The notes beneath the pieces are model-generated. The model saw only the letters and a list, made by a program, of their open reading frames with translations. It was not told the origin of the DNA and did not search any database. Positions 1 through 4,491 of a DNA stretch of 5,958 nt are shown one piece after another; within the stretch, counting starts at the first letter, position 1; the number at the start of each line of letters is the position of its first letter. The DNA is taken from positions 3,682 to 9,639 of the forward strand of contig JAQVZV010000021.1 in the NCBI GenBank assembly GCA_028708005.1. Direction: 5' to 3'. This stretch comes from Bacilli bacterium. GTDB taxonomy: Bacteria; Bacillota_I; Bacilli_A; RF39; UBA660. The translations under genes were made by a program, and so were the position numbers.

Positions 1-9
1 AAATCAACT
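1..9 (-). promoter_or_regulatory. Upstream half of a repeated promoter, cut by the left edge
   Basis: On the minus strand this reads AGTTGATTT, identical to the -35 block of the other promoters in the window (TTGATT at 7..2). The matching -10 would lie about 17-18 bases further on, outside the window. It sits 27 bases past the stop of the gene ending at 35, as the other copies sit just past the preceding gene. It implies another minus-strand gene beyond the left edge. Confidence is moderate because only half the motif is visible. Confidence 0.5.
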
Positions 10-34
10 TTGTAATCTATTCATTTAATTTTGC

Positions 35-448
35 TCAATCAATTAAAATTGCGTCAGCCATACTTAATATTTCATCGAGTGATTTTACCGTTGCTCCTGG
101 TTCATACTCATCAAAATTAAACTTTCTACCATTGATGCCATTTGCAAGAATATCTTTTGTAATAGATAAGTTATTCTCAGTTGCATCGTATCTTAAAGCA
201 TCAACACATTTATCACCATCTAAAAAGAATATAACAACTTGTGGTTTATTTTTTACATCATTGAATGGTAGCGCAGTGCAACATACTAAATCAGTATCTT
301 TAACATGAATTTCACCAAGTTTTTTGCATTCCTGGTCCTCATAAAACAGCTGATAACCAAACCCATCAAATGAGTAAATCTCATGTTGACAGTAACAATC
401 GTTTAATAAGTATCTTTCGATATCTTTGTGTAAGTCTTTAATTAACAT
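35..448 (-). CDS. Hypothetical phage-type protein, 137 aa
   Basis: I do not recognise this protein. It is complete, soluble in appearance, and has no signal peptide or membrane segment; the hydrophobic run VVIFFL near residue 72 looks like a buried strand. It is mildly acidic and has several cysteines, including a CxC at residues 18-20 and a CC pair near 56-57, but they do not form a convincing metal site. The ATG at 448 is preceded by AAGGAG (462..457) with an 8-base gap, which fixes the start. It has its own promoter at 477-506, placed directly after the terminator of the preceding gene, so it is probably transcribed alone. No strong terminator follows the TGA stop. Coding status is well supported; function is unknown. 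Confidence 0.85.
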   Translation of the reverse strand: MLIKDLHKDIERYLLNDCYCQHEIYSFDGFGYQLFYEDQECKKLGEIHVKDTDLVCCTALPFNDVKNKPQVVIFFLDGDKCVDALRYDATENNLSITKDILANGINGRKFNFDEYEPGATVKSLDEILSMADAILID

Positions 449-476
449 TTTTCTTTCTCCTTATTTATATATATAT

Positions 477-506
477 ATTATATAATAACCATAACAAATA
501 AATCAA
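477..506 (-). promoter_or_regulatory. Promoter of the 137-aa gene (repeated family)
   Basis: On the minus strand the -35 is TTGATT (506..501), the spacer is 18 bp and the -10 is TATAAT (482..477), lying inside the palindrome ATTATATAAT. The sequence around the -35 is AGTTGATTT. It is one of five closely matching copies in the window. The expected transcription start is near 470, giving a leader of about 22 nt that contains the AAGGAG site. The elements are close to the housekeeping sigma-A consensus, so host polymerase could use it. Confidence 0.8.
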
Positions 507-514
507 CTAAATAA

Positions 515-541
515 AAAACTAGGATTTATTTTCCTAGTTTT
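515..541 (-). terminator. Intrinsic terminator overlapping the end of the 143-aa gene
   Basis: The arms AAAACTAGGA (515-524) and TCCTAGTTTT (532-541) are a perfect 10-bp inverted repeat with a 7-base loop. On the minus-strand transcript the stem runs into a U run (A's at 513-518 on the plus strand). The upstream arm encodes the last residues of the 143-aa protein and its TAA stop (528..526) lies in the loop, so the hairpin is built into the coding sequence. The promoter at 477-506 begins directly downstream. Because the arms are A/T at both ends it could also act in the other direction. Confidence 0.85.
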
Positions 542-957
542 ACTATATTTTCAAATTTAACATTATACACAGGGCTAGCTTTACTTGAAGTTTTAGTTTC
601 ACCAATCATATAAATAACCTCTTCTTTACTTATTTCTTGCCCATTTCTTAAATATCTTGTTGCGATAACATCTGCACCACTTTCAGGATAACTTGGATCA
701 GTTGAAGTTATTCTTAAATAATATTTTCCTTTATGTTCAACAACCAAATTTTCTAAACCTTCAACCCATCTACCCCAAGGAAGTTGACCTGTTTGTTTAT
801 TTTCATTGATTTTCATATTAGCATAATTAATACCTAATCTAATAACCATATCACTTTCTTTAACAATACCGCTACCTAAATCTTTTATTTTAGTAAAGTT
901 GATGTAGCGCCCTTTTTTAACTTCACCTAATTTTTGTAAAATCTCTTGATTTGTCAT
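526..957 (-). CDS. Hypothetical phage-type protein with LPWGRW...EHKG motif, 143 aa
   Basis: Function is unknown. From memory, the layout resembles small proteins common in Firmicute phages and plasmids: an N-terminal helix (TNQEILQKLGEVKKGRYI), a conserved-looking LPWGRWVEG at residues 59-67, EHKGKYYLR at 74-82, and near the C-terminus RNGQEISKEEV (about 104-114) followed by a strand before the end. I could not verify this by search. The protein is basic, with no signal peptide or membrane segment. The ATG at 957 has a near-perfect AAGGAGG (974..968) with a 10-base gap. It has its own promoter at 1002-1030, but transcripts from the upstream 81-aa gene may also read in, since I see no terminator between them. 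Its last codons form one arm of the terminator at 515-541. Confidence 0.88.
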   Translation of the reverse strand: MTNQEILQKLGEVKKGRYINFTKIKDLGSGIVKESDMVIRLGINYANMKINENKQTGQLPWGRWVEGLENLVVEHKGKYYLRITSTDPSYPESGADVIATRYLRNGQEISKEEVIYMIGETKTSSKASPVYNVKFENIVKLGK

Positions 958-1001
958 AGTTTCTGTTCCTCCTTAAATCAATTATTTATTTTTACAATAT
1001 A

Positions 1002-1030
1002 ATTATATAATATTTTTAAATATAAATCAA
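1002..1030 (-). promoter_or_regulatory. Promoter of the 143-aa gene (repeated family)
   Basis: On the minus strand the -35 is TTGATT (1030..1025) within AGTTGATTT, with a 17-bp spacer ending in ATTA and a -10 TATAAT (1007..1002) inside ATTATATAAT. The expected start is near 995, giving a leader of about 38 nt. A further TTGATTTA at 982-975 lies next to the RBS without a -10 at the right distance and is probably chance. Confidence 0.82.
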
Positions 1031-1074
1031 CTATATAAACTCTTTCTTAAATTCTACTATAAATATTTATACTT

Positions 1075-1320
1075 TTACCACCCTAATTCTTTTATTTGCT
1101 TGTTCATAGCTTGAACAATTATGTTATTTAACGTAACTGAATATGGTAGTTTTTTACCATTAATTTTTTCACAATACACATTTATAACTTGAAAACCACT
1201 AACTATAAATTTTATTACTTCTTGATTACCTAAACCATCTTTTTTAACGTATTTTAAATTGCCATTTTTTTCTACAATTAAATCGTAGTTAACGTATTTG
1301 AACATTTCTTTTGCCTTCAT
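1075..1320 (-). CDS. Small hypothetical phage-type protein ending in KQIKELGW, 81 aa
   Basis: Function is unknown. The beginning MKAKEMF and the end MNKQIKELGW match the pattern of small proteins I remember as common in Firmicute phages and prophages (start with K/T-AKEMF, end in INKQIKELGW); this is recollection, not a search. The middle is predicted beta-rich (repeated V/I/Y alternation) and the last ~15 residues helical. There is no signal peptide or membrane segment. The ATG at 1320 lacks a clear Shine-Dalgarno: the upstream bases are GA-rich (AAAGAGAGTG), so the start rests mainly on the MKAKEMF pattern and on the promoter at 1349-1377, whose predicted start is only about 22 nt upstream. 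No terminator hairpin is visible after the stop. Confidence 0.8.
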   Translation of the reverse strand: MKAKEMFKYVNYDLIVEKNGNLKYVKKDGLGNQEVIKFIVSGFQVINVYCEKINGKKLPYSVTLNNIIVQAMNKQIKELGW

Positions 1321-1348
1321 ATTTTCACTCTCTTTCTTTTACATATAT

Positions 1349-1377
1349 ATTATATAATGAACATAGAATAAAATCAA
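1349..1377 (-). promoter_or_regulatory. Promoter of the 81-aa gene (repeated family)
   Basis: On the minus strand the -35 is TTGATT (1377..1372) within AGTTGATTT, with a 17-bp spacer ending in ATTA and a -10 TATAAT (1354..1349) inside ATTATATAAT. It lies directly after the terminator at 1389-1418. Confidence 0.82.
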
Positions 1378-1388
1378 CTTAAATAAAT

Positions 1389-1418
1389 AAAAAGAGAGAT
1401 GCGTTAATCTCTCTTTTT
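1389..1418 (-). terminator. Intrinsic terminator after the acidic 626-aa gene
   Basis: The arms AAAAAGAGAGAT (1389-1400) and ATCTCTCTTTTT (1407-1418) pair perfectly over 12 bp around the 6-base loop GCGTTA. On the minus strand the stem is followed by UUAUUUAUUU, and its own 3' arm ends in five U's. It starts 16 bases after the stop of the 626-aa gene. The symmetric A/T ends could make it bidirectional. Confidence 0.88.
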
Positions 1419-1433
1419 GTTTTAATATCTTTT

Positions 1434-3314
1434 TTATCTTTCATAGGGGTCATCGAAATCGTCTTCTTTGCCTGCTTCTTCATAAAATGCTTGTTCTTCT
1501 GCTTTTTCCCTAAATTGTTCTTTCAAGTAATTATGATAAGCTAAAAACTCTTTATTACTTTCAATCTTATCAATGTATTTTTGTAACTCTATATTACTTA
1601 TATCACCATCTAATTTAAATCTATCTAATACATAATCAACCAAAGTCGATTGATCAACATCTGCTGTATATACATAATTAAGCTCAATTTCTTCCCAATC
1701 AGATGGTTCATATGGGTCTCCACTAGGAATTTCATCACCTATAATTATTAAATCATCGTAATATAATTCAACATCTCCTGTTAAATGTCCATTATAAAAA
1801 TCTATTTCAAAATCATTTTGTTCTAGCATTGATTCTATCTCATCTAGATTTTCTTTCATTTCTGTGTATCTTCTATCACTAAAATAGTTAGGTTCTAAAT
1901 CTGCTTTTTTAAACGCTTCTATTTCTGCTTCCTCATAATAAAATTCAAGTAAATAATCTTTATAATCATCAGGAGTTCTTGCTATGTCATCGATGAATTT
2001 TTGAGCTTCAACAACTGTTAAATCTTCTCTATCAATATAATTTCTGTCGCAAATGTATTGAAGAAGGACTTCAGGTTCAACATTAATAGAAAGATCAATC
2101 TCAACAAAGATATCATCATCAAACATATTAAGAACACTAACTTCAGGATAATGTAAGTCCATTTCACCGATTAGAAATCCTTCGTCGTGGAAGTTAAGTT
2201 TATCATAATCTGTATTTAATAATGTGCCATCATCTTCTTCTTCATCTTCAAATTCAATATCAAAGTTTTCATCAAAATCATCTAATGAAAATGTTCTTTT
2301 CTGTGGTAGTGAATTTAATTTTCCCTTATACACATATATTTCTTGATTATAATTTGGACCTTTTCTGTCAAGTAACTTTAAGTCATATCTATCAATAAGT
2401 TTTTGCCCAAGATCATAATCAATGCTTGTATAAGCTTTTTCATCATTTAACCCATTTCTAGAAACAATTGCTGTATAACCATCGTTATTATTTATGAATA
2501 AAAATCCACCTTTTTTAAACATGCTTAAAGCTTCCTCTTCAGAAAGTGTGTCTGTTTCTTCATCTTCAAATTCAATATCAGGGTTTTCATCAAAATATTG
2601 AGATGTTGGATCATATGCAACACATTCTTCATTATAACAATGTCCATCTTTTTCAAGCTCTTTTCCGCAATCTGGACAAACTTCTTCTGTAAGACTTTCA
2701 CGGAAATGTTTTTTCCAGTTAATGTCTTTTTTAAACATTTCTTTTGCTTCCATCCATTCATCAGATTCACGTAGATAATTAAGAGTCGCTACATTACCTT
2801 CTAAATCTTTTAATGCTTCTTCGGTAAAGGTTAACCCATATTTTTTAGCCGTATTTATTACTTCTTCAGTTGTTATTTTTTTTTCAACTTTTTTTTCAGT
2901 TAGTTCTTCTGATTCTAAATCTTCAATATCAAATCCTAAATATTCAACCATCACTTCATTTGCTTCTTCTTTTGTTAATCTCAATTCTTTTGCAATTGCG
3001 TCTCGTTCGTGAATTGCTTCTGTTTCCCACTTACCGCTAACTGGTGAAGATGTGACATAACGATCTGCTATTTCATAAATCTTTTGTTCTTCAAAGGCTG
3101 TTAATCTTTTCATAATTGTATTATCTTCTTCATCTTCTTCTTCATCTTCTTCATCTTCAAGCCAAATGCTCCAATCTTCTAATCTCGCCATATCTTCTAC
3201 ATCATCTTCACTCATATAATTAAGACAAGCTTTAGCAACTTCTTCCCAAGATAAGAATCCATCTTCTACAGCGCTGATAACATCATTTGTAACTTTTCTT
3301 GCATTTGTGTTCAT
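1434..3314 (-). CDS. Very acidic modular protein with a CPxCG/CYNxxC motif, 626 aa
   Basis: Function is unknown. By my count about 176 of 626 residues are D/E against about 64 K/R, so the net charge is near -110. Seen in order: a short helical module, residues 3-45, with LSWEEVA and MSEDDVEDMA, which I recall as recurrent in phage proteins; an acidic run, 53-64; a second helical module, about 68-130, with ERDAIAKELRLTKEEA; a helical part, 145-205; a probable zinc site with Cys213, Cys216, Cys226 and Cys231 (CPDCG, then HCYNEEC); two near-identical acidic linkers, 242-255 and 348-361, around a mixed module (FLFINNNDGY, QEIYVYK); and a C-terminal duplicated domain, about 383-472 and 513-612 (AQKFIDDI versus LQKYIDKI). 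The ATG at 3314 has AAAGGAG 7 bases upstream. Met68 opens the second module but has no good RBS. The promoter is at 3484-3512, the terminator at 1389-1418. A DNA-mimic or nucleic-acid adaptor role is possible but only a guess. Confidence 0.9.
   Translation of the reverse strand: MNTNARKVTNDVISAVEDGFLSWEEVAKACLNYMSEDDVEDMARLEDWSIWLEDEEDEEEDEEDNTIMKRLTAFEEQKIYEIADRYVTSSPVSGKWETEAIHERDAIAKELRLTKEEANEVMVEYLGFDIEDLESEELTEKKVEKKITTEEVINTAKKYGLTFTEEALKDLEGNVATLNYLRESDEWMEAKEMFKKDINWKKHFRESLTEEVCPDCGKELEKDGHCYNEECVAYDPTSQYFDENPDIEFEDEETDTLSEEEALSMFKKGGFLFINNNDGYTAIVSRNGLNDEKAYTSIDYDLGQKLIDRYDLKLLDRKGPNYNQEIYVYKGKLNSLPQKRTFSLDDFDENFDIEFEDEEEDDGTLLNTDYDKLNFHDEGFLIGEMDLHYPEVSVLNMFDDDIFVEIDLSINVEPEVLLQYICDRNYIDREDLTVVEAQKFIDDIARTPDDYKDYLLEFYYEEAEIEAFKKADLEPNYFSDRRYTEMKENLDEIESMLEQNDFEIDFYNGHLTGDVELYYDDLIIIGDEIPSGDPYEPSDWEEIELNYVYTADVDQSTLVDYVLDRFKLDGDISNIELQKYIDKIESNKEFLAYHNYLKEQFREKAEEQAFYEEAGKEDDFDDPYER
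2238..2278. repeat. 41-bp direct repeat, copy 1 (inside the 626-aa gene)
   Basis: This matches 2556-2596 at 39 of 41 positions by eye. It encodes the acidic linker DENFDIEFEDEEE (residues about 347-360). The copies are 318 bp apart, exactly 106 codons, so recombination between them would delete or duplicate one module in frame. Confidence 0.85.
2556..2596. repeat. 41-bp direct repeat, copy 2 (inside the 626-aa gene)
   Basis: Partner of 2238-2278, in the same orientation and reading frame. It encodes DENPDIEFEDEET (residues about 241-254). The two differences are adjacent purine changes that turn the Phe codon of one copy into Pro in the other. Confidence 0.85.
3124..3158. repeat. GAA/GAT codon microsatellite
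   Basis: A run of TCT/TTC/CAT triplets on the plus strand, that is GAA/GAT codons on the coding strand, encodes the acidic stretch at residues 53-64 of the 626-aa protein. The repeat structure (CTTCTTCAT-like units) suggests growth by replication slippage. It joins two short modules that look like independent small phage domains. Confidence 0.7.
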
Positions 3315-3477
3315 TTTATTTCTCCTTTGATTTTCATATTGAAATTTAACATATCTTACTATTTTATAAATATTGTAAATAAATATCTATACTTACTTCC
3401 ATATAATTTAGCAACTATAAATGTTAAAGTAATGTTTTGATATCAGTTTTATTTATAATATTTACCCCTTATGTTAT
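3315..3477 (-). other. Long 5' leader of the 626-aa gene
   Basis: The promoter at 3484-3512 predicts a start near 3477, so the mRNA would have about 160 untranslated nt before the ATG at 3314. This is far longer than the roughly 10-40 nt of the other promoters of this family here. I see no ATG ORF with an RBS, no strong hairpin and no known riboswitch signature in it, only AU-rich sequence. A weak second promoter is conceivable on the minus strand (TTGCTA, 17 bp, TATAGA around 3421-3393), which would shorten the leader. The AAAGGAG RBS is at 3328..3322. Confidence 0.4.
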
Positions 3478-3483
3478 ATTATA

Positions 3484-3512
3484 ATTATATAATAAAAATT
3501 AAATTAAATCAA
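3484..3512 (-). promoter_or_regulatory. Promoter upstream of the 626-aa gene (repeated family)
   Basis: On the minus strand the -35 is TTGATT (3512..3507) within AGTTGATTT, with a 17-bp spacer ending in ATTA and a -10 TATAAT (3489..3484) inside ATTATATAAT. It is a full match to the other copies, directly after the terminator at 3529-3553. It differs from them in being about 170 bp from the start codon. Confidence 0.8.
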
Positions 3513-3528
3513 CTAATTTAATATAAAA

Positions 3529-3553
3529 AGAAAGAAGTCAATAACTTCTTTCT
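3529..3553 (-). terminator. Intrinsic terminator after the 87-aa gene
   Basis: The arms AGAAAGAAGT (3529-3538) and ACTTCTTTCT (3544-3553) form a perfect 10-bp stem with a 5-base loop. On the minus strand the stem is followed by a short U run (A's at 3525-3528 on the plus strand). It starts 5 bases after the TAA of the 87-aa gene and ends the transcript that begins at 4320-4349. Confidence 0.85.
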
Positions 3554-3558
3554 AACAT

Positions 3559-3822
3559 TTATTCAAATTTATTAATATCTGCTTCAGTTGCTTCTCTTAT
3601 TATAAAAGGAGTATAACCATTATGCATTGGAATATATATACAATCCTTCATATTTAACTTATTAGTAAAGATATCAATTACTTGTTTTATATAATTCGTT
3701 TCGGCAAGTATATCACCACTGAAACTGCTTACTTCAATGCCTACAACGTATTTTTTATCTTTATCGATAGTAATTTCTGTGATATTACATTTCTCTAAAA
3801 TCTTATCTATTTTTGATTTCAT
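3559..3822 (-). CDS. Small hypothetical protein, 87 aa, translationally coupled
   Basis: I do not recognise this protein. It begins with a basic helix (MKSKIDKILEKCN), then alternating strands and a central helix (NYIKQVIDIFTNKLN), and ends IIREATEADINKFE. It has no signal peptide or membrane segment. The ATG at 3822 shares its A with the TAA of the 17-codon mini-ORF upstream (TAATG), and an AAAGGAAG site (3840..3833) lies 10 bases before it inside that mini-ORF. It has no promoter of its own, so it is presumably co-transcribed from 4320-4349 with the beta-helix gene and coupled through the mini-ORF. The terminator at 3529-3553 closes the unit. Confidence 0.78.
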   Translation of the reverse strand: MKSKIDKILEKCNITEITIDKDKKYVVGIEVSSFSGDILAETNYIKQVIDIFTNKLNMKDCIYIPMHNGYTPFIIREATEADINKFE

Positions 3823-3875
3823 TAATATATTACTTCCTTTTTGATTGTTTCATTTGTTAATTCAAATTTTTTCAT
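3822..3875 (-). CDS. 17-codon mini-ORF, truncated copy of the beta-helix gene start
   Basis: It encodes MKKFELTNETIKKEVIY. The first 12 residues match the start of the 143-aa beta-helix protein (MKKYELTNETIK) except Phe for Tyr. Its ATG (3875) overlaps the TGA of that gene (ATGA), and its TAA overlaps the ATG of the 87-aa gene (TAATG). It has a strong AAAGGGG RBS (3889..3883) 7 bases upstream, located inside the last codons of the beta-helix gene. I infer that it is the remainder of a lost second copy of that gene and may now serve as a coupling leader for the 87-aa gene. Whether the peptide has a role of its own is unknown; the alternative is simple debris. Confidence 0.55.
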   Translation of the reverse strand: MKKFELTNETIKKEVIY

Positions 3876-3890
3876 TTTCTTTCCCCTTTA
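3839..3890. repeat. 52-bp direct repeat, copy 1 (mini-ORF start and RBS)
   Basis: This matches 4267-4318 with 3 differences in 52 positions by eye, at a constant offset of 428 bp. It covers the RBS and first 12 codons. Beyond both ends the copies diverge at once. The copy lies across the 3' end of the beta-helix gene and the mini-ORF. Confidence 0.88.
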
Positions 3891-4303
3891 TTTCCCTTAA
3901 CATCACCATAAACTTCAGCATACCCAAAAACTCTAGCATTTCCATAAACTTTAGCATTTTCATAAATCCAAGCTTTTTCATAAACTTCGGCATTTTCATA
4001 AACTTTAGCATTGCCAAAAACTCTAGCATAACCATAAATCCAAGCATTTTCATAAACTCTAGCATTTTCAAAAACCCAAGCACTTCCAAAAACTCTAGCA
4101 TTATCATAAACTATAGCATCATCAAAAACTTTAGCATTTTCATAAATCCAACAATTATTTTCTTGTGTTAGGTTATTTTCACTTTCAACATAACCGCCCA
4201 AATCGCCTGCTTTCACATTTTCAAAATCTTTTAATGCTCTAATTCTAAATAATTTCTTGTTTGCAATTTTGATTGTTTCATTTGTTAATTCATATTTTTT
4301 CAT
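3872..4303 (-). CDS. Hexapeptide-repeat (left-handed beta-helix type) phage protein, 143 aa
   Basis: The N-terminal part has LFRIRALKDF (18-27) and VKAGDLGGYVESENNL (30-45), a lead-in I recall from many phage and prophage proteins of this kind. Residues 51-134 are 14 gap-free hexapeptides of consensus A-[KRWE]-[VI]-[YF]-x-N. In known left-handed beta-helix proteins three hexads form one triangular coil, so this would give about 4.7 coils. No acyltransferase catalytic loop or histidine is seen, so I do not call it an enzyme; a structural or binding role is more likely, with function unknown. The ATG at 4303 has GAGGAG just upstream and promoter 4320-4349. The last seven codons (GNKGERK) and the TGA are not repeat-like: they come from the duplicated 5' region of the same gene and contain the RBS of the next ORF, with an ATGA overlap. 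Confidence 0.88.
   Translation of the reverse strand: MKKYELTNETIKIANKKLFRIRALKDFENVKAGDLGGYVESENNLTQENNCWIYENAKVFDDAIVYDNARVFGSAWVFENARVYENAWIYGYARVFGNAKVYENAEVYEKAWIYENAKVYGNARVFGYAEVYGDVKGNKGERK
3902..4153. repeat. 18-bp tandem coding repeat, 14 units
   Basis: Fourteen in-frame units of 18 bp, each one hexapeptide. Units 7-10 (AWIYGY ARVFGN AKVYEN AEVYEK) and 11-14 (AWIYEN AKVYGN ARVFGY AEVYGD) form a higher-order 72-bp tandem repeat, also visible in the DNA (CATAAATCCAAGC at 3961 and 4033). Unit number is likely to vary among relatives through slippage or recombination. Confidence 0.9.
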
Positions 4304-4318
4304 TTTCTTTCTCCTCTA
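4267..4318. repeat. 52-bp direct repeat, copy 2 (beta-helix gene start and RBS)
   Basis: Partner of 3839-3890. It holds the RBS and first 12 codons of the intact beta-helix gene. Only this copy is preceded by the repeated promoter, so it is the likely original end of the ancestral gene pair. Confidence 0.88.
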
Positions 4319-4319
4319 T

Positions 4320-4349
4320 ATTATATAATAAACTAAAATTAAAAATCAA
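4320..4349 (-). promoter_or_regulatory. Promoter of the beta-helix gene (repeated family)
   Basis: On the minus strand the -35 is TTGATT (4349..4344) within TGTTGATTT, with an 18-bp spacer ending in ATTA and a -10 TATAAT (4325..4320) inside ATTATATAAT. The predicted start (about 4313) falls on the AGAGGAG RBS (4317..4311), so the leader would be only about 10 nt. It drives the beta-helix gene, the mini-ORF and the 87-aa gene. Confidence 0.78.
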
Positions 4350-4491
4350 CAAAGCTCAAAAGTAAAATTTCACCGCTCTTAACTTTTTGTTGTTTTAACA
4401 TAAATATATACAAGTTAATTGAAAATTGATTCTCCGTTAAATTTGATATGTAGAGTCGTAATTCTAGCTAAGTATAGTTTTCATTATCTAT
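4350..4491. other. AT-rich intergenic stretch, no supported feature
   Basis: Together with the promoter and the weak 39-aa ORF on either side, this makes up the 331-bp gap between the beta-helix gene and the sigma-like gene. I find no terminator, tRNA or RBS-preceded ORF in it. A 20-codon minus-strand ORF (4339-4401) exists but has no RBS and runs through the promoter -35. Confidence 0.4.

Noticed and set aside
27..50. AT-only inverted repeat (AATTTT / AAAATT) as terminator of the 137-aa gene
   Set aside because: Six A/T pairs with a 12-base loop and no U run would not be stable.
975..983. Extra AATTGATTT near the RBS of the 143-aa gene
   Set aside because: No TATAAT lies at 17-18 bp, and the overlap with the RBS region makes a further promoter unlikely.
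2525..2770. Minus-strand 81-codon frame inside the 626-aa gene
   Set aside because: It is K/M/L-rich out-of-frame translation of acidic coding sequence, lying wholly inside a well-supported gene and without an RBS.
3111..3113. Met68 as an alternative start of the acidic protein
   Set aside because: There is no good Shine-Dalgarno before it, whereas the ATG at 3314 has AAAGGAG at ideal spacing and the preceding 67 residues look like a phage module.
3862..4107. Second minus-strand frame of 81 codons in the beta-helix gene
   Set aside because: It is the out-of-frame translation of the same tandem repeat (MLEFLxM-type periodicity), with no RBS or promoter of its own.
3902..4153. Regular 18-bp repeats as a possible CRISPR array or iteron set
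   Set aside because: Units are contiguous without spacers, diverge at third positions and are in frame with the hexapeptide, so they are coding.
3845..4171. Plus-strand open frame of 108 codons
   Set aside because: It is the antisense of the 18-bp coding repeat and reads as a low-complexity run of N/S/I/F. It has no RBS, and the minus-strand frame has a clear family pattern.
4339..4401. 20-codon minus-strand ORF beginning MLKQQKVK
   Set aside because: It has no RBS and runs through the -35 of the beta-helix promoter; such an ORF is expected by chance.
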